Below are positions 1 through 5,721 of a stretch of 7,128 bases of DNA, piece after piece. Under the pieces are notes generated by a model. That model was given only the letters and a program-made list of their open reading frames with translations. It searched no databases and was not told where the DNA came from. The stretch spans positions 1 to 7,128 of the forward strand of contig PWKM01000186.1 in assembly GCA_003559755.1 (NCBI GenBank). Direction: 5' to 3'. The translations under genes were made by a program, and so were the position numbers. Numbering within the stretch: position 1 is the first letter of the stretch; every line of letters starts with the position of its first letter. The stretch comes from Planctomycetota bacterium (GTDB lineage: Bacteria; Planctomycetota; PUPC01).

Positions 1-27
1 AAAAAAGCAATCGTTACCGGTGTCGGC

Positions 28-43
28 TGGCACGGGATTTGCA
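28..43 (+). promoter_or_regulatory. Sigma-54 (RpoN) -24/-12 promoter of the sugar transferase
   Basis: The bases TGGCACG (28-34), four spacer bases (35-38) and TTGCA (39-43) match the sigma-54 consensus TGGCACG-N4-TTGCW at every defined position, and the base before it (27, C) also fits. The invariant GG (29-30) and GC (41-42) are separated by exactly 10 bases, as sigma-54 requires. Transcription would begin near 53-55, giving a leader of about 40 nt with a ribosome site before the ATG at 94. Such promoters need an AAA+ enhancer-binding activator that binds upstream; that site would lie left of the window. Chance occurrence cannot be excluded, but the perfect match in the correct place and orientation makes a real promoter likely. 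Confidence 0.8.
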
Positions 44-93
44 TCTTTTATCTTTGCATGGTACCTTAGTGGGGACTGAACGAGGATAGACAA

Positions 94-750
94 ATGCCAG
101 AACCGATCACGGTAGCGATAATGGGCGGTGGGATCACCGGCCTGACGATCAAGTTCGCCAAGGGGGGGTTCCAGGGGATCAAGCGGGCGCTGGACCTGCT
201 CGGCGCCACGGTCCTGCTCGCAGTCCTCGGCCCGGTCACCCTCCTGTTTGCCGCCCTGATCAAACTGACGAGCGATGGGCCGGCCTTCTTCAAGCAGGTT
301 CGGGTCGGCAAGGACGGCAAACTGTTCAAGATCATCAAACTCCGGACGATGAAGACGAACGCCGAGAAGGCCACAGGCCCGGTCTGGGCCCGGAAACGGG
401 ACAGCCGGATCACCCGGCTCGGCCGGTTCCTCCGTAACACCCACATCGACGAGTTCCCCCAACTGATCAACGTCCTGCGCGGCGAGATGAGCTTGGTCGG
501 CCCGCGGCCCGAGCGGCCGTTCTTCGTCAACCGGTTCCGGCGCGAGATTCCCAACTACGAGCAGCGGCTCACCGTCAAGCCCGGCATCACCGGCCTGGCA
601 CAGGTCCGCTACAAGTACGACGAATCGCTGGCCGACGTGCGGAACAAGCTCACCTACGACCTGGTGTACGTCAAGCGGATGTCGTGGACCATGGACGCAC
701 GTATCCTCCTGTGGACGTTCGGCGCAGTCAACGGTCGCAACGCACACTGA
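94..750 (+). CDS. Small membrane phosphoglycosyl transferase (bacterial sugar transferase family)
   Basis: A 218-residue member of the bacterial sugar transferase (PglC/WcaJ catalytic domain) family. These enzymes move a sugar-1-phosphate from a nucleotide sugar to undecaprenyl phosphate at the inner face of the cytoplasmic membrane, the first step of exopolysaccharide, O-antigen or glycan repeat-unit assembly. Seen in the protein: a basic-then-hydrophobic segment at about 31-58 with a Gly-Pro (46-47), matching the re-entrant membrane helix; LRTM (83-86); the catalytic Asp-Glu pair D119-E120 in HIDEFPQLINVLRG; VGPRPE (135-140); and KPGITGLAQV (162-171). It is the short form, without the multi-helix N-terminal domain of WcaJ/WbaP. 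The start at 94 is supported by GAGGA (82-86) seven bases upstream. Residues 5-17 are an unusual glycine-rich lead-in resembling a dinucleotide-binding loop. Sugar specificity cannot be read from the sequence. A sigma-54 promoter lies just upstream, and no second gene follows on this strand. Confidence 0.93.
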   Translation: MPEPITVAIMGGGITGLTIKFAKGGFQGIKRALDLLGATVLLAVLGPVTLLFAALIKLTSDGPAFFKQVRVGKDGKLFKIIKLRTMKTNAEKATGPVWARKRDSRITRLGRFLRNTHIDEFPQLINVLRGEMSLVGPRPERPFFVNRFRREIPNYEQRLTVKPGITGLAQVRYKYDESLADVRNKLTYDLVYVKRMSWTMDARILLWTFGAVNGRNAH

Positions 751-874
751 ACGACCAGCCCCCCCGCTATCGTGGCGAATCCAGCGTGGGAGTACTTTCC
801 CCCCCGGCGTACCGTCTCGACGGACTCGGCCGCCCGGCGCGCCCGCAAAGCCGCCGTGCGGTCGAACGGTCAGC
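751..874. other. Convergent intergenic gap without a clear terminator
   Basis: This 124-base stretch separates the 3' ends of two convergent genes, so a bidirectional terminator would be expected. I see C-runs (around 759-765 and 789-796), a small inverted repeat CCGT/ACGG within 811-822, the GGCGCGCC palindrome at 836-843 and CCGC/GCGG near 851-861. None is followed by a T-tract on either strand. Termination may be Rho-dependent or use a structure I cannot evaluate by eye. I see no coding signal in it. Confidence 0.5.
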
Positions 875-3643
875 TCAGTTGAACAGCCCCTCGATCAGGT
901 CGCGGAGCGGGTCCCGCTCCGGCTCTTCGTCCCTCTCGTCCTGCCCAGGTTCGGGTTGATCCGCCTCCGGTTCAGCAGGGTCCTCTTCCGCGTTATCCGG
1001 GGCTCTCGGCCGGAGAAGCCCATCCAGCAGCGACCGTGGATCGGCCAGTGTTTCCCTCACAATCGCTGTGGCCCAGTCGATGACGGCCAGCTCGGGAGTG
1101 ACCCGGGGTGCGGCGGCCGTCCCGCCGACCCGGAAGTTGATAATCGACGGCCTGTCCCTCCGCATCCTCGTCTCGATCACGCGCAGGGCGGCCTCGTTCG
1201 TCGTCACCTGGCTCCTTATCAGGCCAAGCGCCAGTGTGACAGGCGCCTCAACGGCCAGTCGGGCGTCGAGGTCGCCGGCCAGCGAGACCGCGGCCCGTTC
1301 GACCTTGAAGTTGAGGTCGTTGGCCCCGGTGATCAGAACGTTCTCCGTCCCGAACCTTCCCTCCCGCAAGCGGAGGGGCAGCTCGAGCGCCCCGTACTCG
1401 TAGCGGTCGTCCGGGAACGCCCGGGCGCCAAGATGCGTTGCCACCGGGCCGAACAGCCGGGCGAGCAGCGGGTGGCCTCCGAGATCGACCACCACGCCCT
1501 CCTCGATGGCGATGTTCCCGTCGCCCGACCACGTGGATGCGACCTCGACCATCGAAAAGCCGGTGCCGGACCACGTGAACTGCCCGTTGATCTTGCCCGC
1601 CAGGGCGTCACCGAGATTTGCGGCCGCCGACACCGCCGTGTTCATGTCGATGCCGACGAGCTGGACGGAGCCGCGGTGGGCGATGCCCGGCTCGTCGAGG
1701 TCCGCGGCAAGCTCCGCCTCGACCGAGCCGCCGTATATCTTCGCCCGGGCCGGGGCCGGCGTGGTCAACTGGTTCTCCGAGAGGGAGAGCGAGACATCGA
1801 TGTCTTCGATCCGGTGCTTGTCGTAGATGATCCTGTCGATGCGCACCGTCCCCTCGGCGGCGTGGTTCTTAAGGAACGCGAGGTCGAGCGGCTCCGGCTC
1901 TTCGTCCGGCTCATCGGGCCTCTCCGGGATGGCCGCGGCCAGGGCGCCGGCGTCGATCTCCTCGGCCGACACCTCGAGGACCAGTCGGAGTGCGTCGAGC
2001 GAATCGAACAACGGAACGTTTTCTCCGACCGGCAAGATGCGGAGCTTGTCAAAGGTCAGTGCCCCGCCCTGTCTGGTCTCGGCGTTGAGGAGTGTCACGG
2101 TCAGGCCGCCCGCGTCGAACGAGCCGGGCTCCAGGCGGGCTTTTCCGTTCAGCCGGCCGACGAGGCCGGGCAGGTCGGGCAGGCCGAGTGCCCGGCCGAA
2201 CCTGCTGTTGAACTCGGTGCCGCTGAACGCCAGTTGGCCGGCCACGTCCGCTTCCAGGTTTCGCAGGTCGGACAGGCCGGCGAGCCGGCCGTCGGTCACG
2301 TCCGCTTCGAGGAAGCTTGACTGTGCGGCGAGCCGCACGATCCGCAGCGAGTCCGGCATCCGATCAGCGGTCAACCCGAGCACCAGTTCGCCGTCCACGG
2401 CGATGTCCTCCGGCGGGAGCGCCCGGTCGCCGGTGAGTGCCGGGTGGGGCTGGAAGCCGGTCACGTCGAGCTTCAGCGTGGCGATGACCTGGCTGAGCGA
2501 GCCAGAGAGTGCCAGCCGGCCGCTGATGTCCCCCTGCGAAGTCGCCGGCTCGCCGTCGATGGTCGGCAGGCCCAGGTCCAGTGCGGCTCGGCTGCCGGTC
2601 AGCCGTGCGAGGTTCGAGCGGAACTCCAGCCCGGCGTTCATCCGTTCCCGCCCGCCGTCGGCTATATCGACGATCAGTTCGCCGCTCCCGAAGGGCTCCG
2701 CCGCAAGTGTGGCAGCCGCGGTGACATGTTGCCGGACCAGATCGACGGTTACATCGAGGCCCGCCGCCGGGGCGATGTCCGGCCAGGCCGTGGCCGCGCG
2801 GAACTGTCCAACGGCGGCGATCGATCCGTTCTCCGCTGTAACGGTCAGCGTCCCGCCGACCGTTTTCAACTCCGGCGGCACGTTCGCCAGCGGGATGGGC
2901 AGGTCGGATACGGTCGCCTGCAGCACGTCGCCGTCGATCTGATCGGGCTGGACCTCCCGCTCGTGGAAGAGCTTCGGCGAGCCGGCGAGCCGGAAGCTGC
3001 CCTCCTCAGCCCGGCCGGCCACCGCATAGGTCAGCGGGTCGTCGTAGGAGGGGAGGACAGCGGACGCATTGAGCTCGCTGAGCACGGTCCGGCGCGGTTC
3101 GGGGCCGGCCCGGTCGACCAGATTCAGGGTGCCGCCGGTGATCCGGAGGTCGAGCGACAGGGCGTCGAGCGGGTCCCGCTCCTCCGCCAGCATCTCGATC
3201 AGATCGCCGATGTTCAGCTCGCCGTCCACGTTGCGAACGACCGTGATCTCCGGCCGCTCGATCTCGACGCGGGCGTGAATGCGTCCGCCGAGACTGACCA
3301 GGGCCGGCCAGACTCGCACGCGCAGGTCGAGCATGTCGGCGCGGGCGAACCCGTTGCTGTCGAAGCCCGCCCGTTCCCCGATGCGCACATCCGTGGCTCG
3401 AATCCCGCTGCGGAAATCGACCTCGAGCGACCCGATGGTGACCTCGCGCTCCAGCCGTTCGCTCGCCTGTCGCTCGATGATCCGCCGCACACGGGCGTCG
3501 GTGAAGACCAGCAGCAGCGTGACCACGGCCAGGACGAGCAGGAGCAGCCCGCCGCCGCACACCATCAACGCAATTTTCAACCAGCGCCGACGCGGCGCCT
3601 GTCCGTCCGGCGGTACGGCGGAATCGGCCCTCGACTCGGTCAT
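875..3643 (-). CDS. AsmA-like inner-membrane-anchored envelope protein
   Basis: A 922-residue protein of the AsmA/TamB-like superfamily. Family members are anchored in the inner membrane, extend through the periplasm as long beta-rich structures, and affect outer-membrane assembly and phospholipid transport in diderm bacteria. Seen here: a short cytoplasmic N-terminus ending in PRRRW, one membrane helix at about 22-47, then a typical AsmA N-terminal block (about 48-170, with VTIGSLEVDF and GELNIGDLIE). A long repetitive beta-rich middle follows, with an acidic proline-rich linker at 573-586. An AsmA-like C-terminal domain spans about 588-850 (AKIYGGSVEAEL, GDGNIAIEEGVVVDLGG, INFRVGGTAAAPR). 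The tail at 878-922 is strongly acidic and ends in an amphipathic DPLRDLIEGLFN. Start choice: a perfect AAGGAGG (3656-3650) lies six bases before the ATG at 3643; the in-frame ATG at 3649 abuts it, and the longer reading to 3748 crosses the promoter. It is transcribed alone, divergently from uvrC. Its exact cargo is unknown. Confidence 0.85.
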   Translation of the reverse strand: MTESRADSAVPPDGQAPRRRWLKIALMVCGGGLLLLVLAVVTLLLVFTDARVRRIIERQASERLEREVTIGSLEVDFRSGIRATDVRIGERAGFDSNGFARADMLDLRVRVWPALVSLGGRIHARVEIERPEITVVRNVDGELNIGDLIEMLAEERDPLDALSLDLRITGGTLNLVDRAGPEPRRTVLSELNASAVLPSYDDPLTYAVAGRAEEGSFRLAGSPKLFHEREVQPDQIDGDVLQATVSDLPIPLANVPPELKTVGGTLTVTAENGSIAAVGQFRAATAWPDIAPAAGLDVTVDLVRQHVTAAATLAAEPFGSGELIVDIADGGRERMNAGLEFRSNLARLTGSRAALDLGLPTIDGEPATSQGDISGRLALSGSLSQVIATLKLDVTGFQPHPALTGDRALPPEDIAVDGELVLGLTADRMPDSLRIVRLAAQSSFLEADVTDGRLAGLSDLRNLEADVAGQLAFSGTEFNSRFGRALGLPDLPGLVGRLNGKARLEPGSFDAGGLTVTLLNAETRQGGALTFDKLRILPVGENVPLFDSLDALRLVLEVSAEEIDAGALAAAIPERPDEPDEEPEPLDLAFLKNHAAEGTVRIDRIIYDKHRIEDIDVSLSLSENQLTTPAPARAKIYGGSVEAELAADLDEPGIAHRGSVQLVGIDMNTAVSAAANLGDALAGKINGQFTWSGTGFSMVEVASTWSGDGNIAIEEGVVVDLGGHPLLARLFGPVATHLGARAFPDDRYEYGALELPLRLREGRFGTENVLITGANDLNFKVERAAVSLAGDLDARLAVEAPVTLALGLIRSQVTTNEAALRVIETRMRRDRPSIINFRVGGTAAAPRVTPELAVIDWATAIVRETLADPRSLLDGLLRPRAPDNAEEDPAEPEADQPEPGQDERDEEPERDPLRDLIEGLFN

Positions 3644-3649
3644 ATCCAT

Positions 3650-3656
3650 CCTCCTT
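3650..3656 (-). promoter_or_regulatory. Strong Shine-Dalgarno site deciding the AsmA-like start
   Basis: On the minus strand these bases read AAGGAGG, fully complementary to the 16S rRNA 3' end, with six bases before the ATG at 3643. The alternative ATG at 3649 starts directly against the site with no spacing and is therefore disfavoured. It is the strongest ribosome site in the window. Confidence 0.85.
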
Positions 3657-3670
3657 ACTCCCCCGTACAT

Positions 3671-3699
3671 ATTATAGGCGACGGGCGTCGCGTCGTCAT
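3671..3699 (-). promoter_or_regulatory. Sigma-70-type promoter for the AsmA-like gene
   Basis: Read on the minus strand, a perfect -10 TATAAT (3676-3671) is preceded by a 17-base spacer and a -35 ATGACG (3699-3694), which matches TTGACA at four of six positions. Transcription would start near 3664, giving a leader of about 20 nt that includes the AAGGAGG site. Exact spacer length, perfect -10 and placement before a strong ribosome site all agree. Confidence 0.7.
3678..3691. promoter_or_regulatory. Operator-like palindrome inside the AsmA-like promoter spacer
   Basis: GCGACG-GG-CGTCGC is a perfect 6-2-6 inverted repeat lying wholly between the -35 and -10 elements of the minus-strand promoter, where a bound repressor would block RNA polymerase. 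Only one copy is seen. In GC-rich DNA a palindrome of this size can occur by chance, so the regulatory role is inference. Confidence 0.35.
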
Positions 3700-3720
3700 C
3701 GCCTTCGGGCAAAAAAGCTC

Positions 3721-3735
3721 CCGTTTTTATAACGG
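3721..3735. repeat. Small inverted repeat in the divergent gap
   Basis: CCGTT (3721-3725) and AACGG (3731-3735) form a perfect 5-base inverted repeat around TTTAT, in an A/T-rich island that also has an A6 run (3711-3716). It sits between the two divergent promoters. It may be an AT-rich upstream element or a weak protein site; it contains the -10-like TATAAC (3728-3733, plus strand), which has no convincing -35. Confidence 0.3.
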
Positions 3736-3770
3736 TCGGGCGCAGCACACGCCCGGCCGGTCGGGGTTTC

Positions 3771-3779
3771 TGTTATACT
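3771..3779 (+). promoter_or_regulatory. Extended -10 promoter for uvrC
   Basis: TG-T-TATACT (3771-3779) fits the extended -10 pattern TGnTATAAT with one mismatch. There is no recognisable -35 at 16-18 bases upstream, where the DNA is purely GC-rich; extended -10 promoters can work without one. Transcription would start near 3786, only about four bases before the uvrC ATG at 3790. The GGGGAAGAG that could act as ribosome site (3781-3789) would then be mostly absent from the transcript. Confidence 0.55.
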
Positions 3780-3789
3780 GGGGGAAGAG

Positions 3790-5637
3790 ATGGACACAAG
3801 CCAGAAACAACCGGACCTGGAGCCGAAGCTGGACACGCTCCCCCGCTCGCCGGGCGTATATCTGTTCAAGGACGAGCGGGAGGAGGTCATTTACGTGGGC
3901 AAGGCGAAGGACCTCCGCTCCCGCGTCCGTTCATACTTCCGAAAGAGCGGAGACACCCGCATCTTCTACCGGTTCCTCATCTCGCGCATCGCCGACTTCT
4001 CGTTCGTGGTCACGGCCAGCGAGAAAGAAGCCCTGATCCTCGAGAATAACCTGATCAAGCAGTTCCAGCCGAAGTACAACATCCGGCTCCGGGACGAGAA
4101 GACGTACATCAGCTTGAAGATCGACCTCAACGAGCCGTTCCCCAAGATTCGGTTCCCGAAGAAGGCGGCTTCCCGGGCCGAGGTCGAGACGAGGAAGGGC
4201 GAGAAAGGCGTGCTCTATTTCGGGCCGTACGCATCGGCCAAGGCGGCCCGGGCCACCGTCCGGTTCGTCAACTCGGTCTTCCCCATCCGCAAGTGCAGCA
4301 ACAAGGTCTTCGGGACCCGGGCCCGCCCCTGCCTCCAGGGCCAGATGGGCAACTGTATGGGGCCGTGCTCCGGTGAGGTCGACGACGCCGAGTACCGGGA
4401 GATGCTGGACGAGGCGATCCTGTTCCTGCAGGGCAGGAACGACGAGGTGCTCGACGTGCTCCGCTCACGTATGCAGGCCGCGGCGAAGGCCCGACAGTAC
4501 GAGCGGGCGGCGATGTACCGCGACCGGATCGCTGCGATCGAGCAAACGCTCGAGCGGCAGAAGATCACGTCCGATCGGAACGTCGATCGCGACGTGTTCG
4601 GGCTGTTCCGCGAGGGCGGCCGGATCGCCTTCCAGGCGATGTTCGTCCGGCACGGCCGTCTCGAGAACGTCGATACGCACGAGTTCGAGACGCACGGCAA
4701 GCCGGAGTCCGAGCTGCTGGCCGAGTTCATCGAACGGTTCTACGGCCAGATGCGGTTCACCCCGCCCGACGTGGCCGTGCCCGTCGAGCCCGACGACCGG
4801 GAGACGCTCGAAGAATGGCTCGGCGAGCTGCGCGGCTCGACCGTCCGCATCTCCGTGCCCCAGCGGGGGGTTCGCCGCGAGCTGGTCGAGATGGCCTGCC
4901 GGAACGCCCGCAGCTCGTTCGAGGCACGCCACACCGACCAGAAGCGGGCACGACGCCTCCTGGACTCGCTGCGGGGCAAGCTGGACCTGCGGAACACCCC
5001 GGAGCGGATCGAGTGTTTCGACATCTCGAACCTGCACGGCCGCCGGGCGGTCGGCTCGCTCGTCGCGTTCACCGGGGCAAAGCCAGATAAGGACCGATAC
5101 CGCCGGTATAAGATACGCACCGTGGACGGGTCCGACGACTTCGCGATGATGCGCGAGGTGCTGTCGCGGCGATTCCGCGACCGGGACGACCTGCCCGACC
5201 TGATCCTGGTCGACGGCGGCGCGGGCCAGGTCAGCGCGGCGAAACAGGTGCTCGACGGGCTGGAGATCGAGTCCCCCGACCTGGTCGGCATCGCCAAATC
5301 GAAACGGAAGACGCAGCCGGAACGGTTCTTCAAGCCCGGCCGCTCACGGCCGATCCTGCTCCCGCCCGACAGCGGAGAACTGCTCCTGCTCGAGCGGGTC
5401 CGCGACGAGGCACACCGGTTCGCCATCGAATATCACCGCAAACTGAGAAAGCGGTCCCTGTTTCATTCCCCGCTCCAGGACGTGCCGGGTGTCGGCCCCA
5501 GGCGGATCGCCGCCCTCAAGAAGGAGTTCGGCAGCTTCAACGCGATCAAACAGGCGACCCCGGAAGAACTCGCCCGGGCCGACGGCATCTCCCCCCGCCT
5601 GGCCGCCGCCATCCACAACCACCTGCACACGGAATGA
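3790..5637 (+). CDS. uvrC: Excinuclease ABC subunit C (UvrC)
   Basis: UvrC makes both incisions flanking bulky DNA lesions in bacterial nucleotide excision repair, acting after UvrA and UvrB in the cytoplasm. At 615 residues it is of normal length (E. coli about 610). Domains in order: GIY-YIG nuclease for the 3' cut, with GVY (22-24), YVG (35-37), the basic KDLRSRV including R43, and metal-binding E85 in ILENNLIKQ; a four-cysteine cluster C169, C181, C189, C193 with the spacing of the reported E. coli iron-sulfur site; the UvrB-binding UVR motif at about 223-256; the RNase H-like nuclease for the 5' cut, with D411 (ECFDISN), D475 (LVDGGAGQ) and H542 (EAHRFA); and a helix-hairpin-helix pair at about 560-612 (VPGVGPRRIAAL, DGISPRLAAAI). 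No key residue is missing. No other in-frame ATG precedes the GIY domain, so 3790 is the start. It appears monocistronic. Confidence 0.98.
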   Translation: MDTSQKQPDLEPKLDTLPRSPGVYLFKDEREEVIYVGKAKDLRSRVRSYFRKSGDTRIFYRFLISRIADFSFVVTASEKEALILENNLIKQFQPKYNIRLRDEKTYISLKIDLNEPFPKIRFPKKAASRAEVETRKGEKGVLYFGPYASAKAARATVRFVNSVFPIRKCSNKVFGTRARPCLQGQMGNCMGPCSGEVDDAEYREMLDEAILFLQGRNDEVLDVLRSRMQAAAKARQYERAAMYRDRIAAIEQTLERQKITSDRNVDRDVFGLFREGGRIAFQAMFVRHGRLENVDTHEFETHGKPESELLAEFIERFYGQMRFTPPDVAVPVEPDDRETLEEWLGELRGSTVRISVPQRGVRRELVEMACRNARSSFEARHTDQKRARRLLDSLRGKLDLRNTPERIECFDISNLHGRRAVGSLVAFTGAKPDKDRYRRYKIRTVDGSDDFAMMREVLSRRFRDRDDLPDLILVDGGAGQVSAAKQVLDGLEIESPDLVGIAKSKRKTQPERFFKPGRSRPILLPPDSGELLLLERVRDEAHRFAIEYHRKLRKRSLFHSPLQDVPGVGPRRIAALKKEFGSFNAIKQATPEELARADGISPRLAAAIHNHLHTE

Positions 5638-5654
5638 CGGCTGCGAGGACGGGA

Positions 5655-5682
5655 AAGAGCGGCGCTTGCCGGAGACGCTTTT
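5655..5682 (+). terminator. Possible weak terminator after uvrC
   Basis: AAGAGCG (5655-5661) can pair with CGCTTTT (5676-5682) over seven bases with one G-U wobble, around a 14-base loop, ending in TTTT. It lies 18 bases after the uvrC stop. The T-run is part of the stem and short, so this is a poor intrinsic terminator. It also overlaps the -35 region of the next promoter. Confidence 0.25.
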
Positions 5683-5692
5683 CGGGTATAAT
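5666..5692 (+). promoter_or_regulatory. Sigma-70-type promoter for the FN3-TIGR03790 gene
   Basis: A perfect -10 TATAAT (5687-5692) is preceded by TTGCCG (5666-5671), four of six matches to TTGACA, at a short 15-base spacing. Transcription would start near 5699 and leave a leader of about 23 nt. A ribosome site GAGGA (5708-5712) lies nine bases before the ATG at 5722. The gene therefore looks independently promoted, not co-transcribed with uvrC by necessity. The -10 is convincing, the -35 is not. Confidence 0.6.
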
Positions 5693-5721
5693 GATAGGGA
5701 AGGAAGCGAGGACCAACGACT

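Noticed and set aside
38..59. Direct repeat TTTGCAT (38-44 and 53-59) as a regulator site
   Set aside because: The first copy is the -12 element of the sigma-54 promoter and the second lies at the predicted start point. Two 7-base copies are too little to call an operator.
956..2320. Long open frame on the plus strand opposite the AsmA-like gene (454 codons)
   Set aside because: It is antisense to a well-supported gene in GC-rich DNA, where stop codons are rare in the shadow frame. The translation is R/G/E/V-rich with no recognisable domain, no ribosome site and no promoter.
3644..3748. N-terminal extension of the AsmA-like protein by 35 residues to the ATG at 3748
   Set aside because: It would place the TATAAT, -35 and AAGGAGG inside coding sequence and push the membrane helix about 57 residues from the N-terminus. 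The start at 3643 with ideal ribosome-site spacing is better.
3661..3789. Small RNA or riboswitch in the divergent gap
   Set aside because: Both predicted leaders are about 20 nt or shorter, and the gap is accounted for by two promoters. No extended conserved stem pattern is recognisable.
2444..4036. Plus-strand frame of 530 codons running through the divergent promoters into uvrC
   Set aside because: It overlaps the AsmA-like gene, both promoters and the first 80 codons of uvrC in a different frame. Its translation has no domain and its composition is that of a shadow frame.
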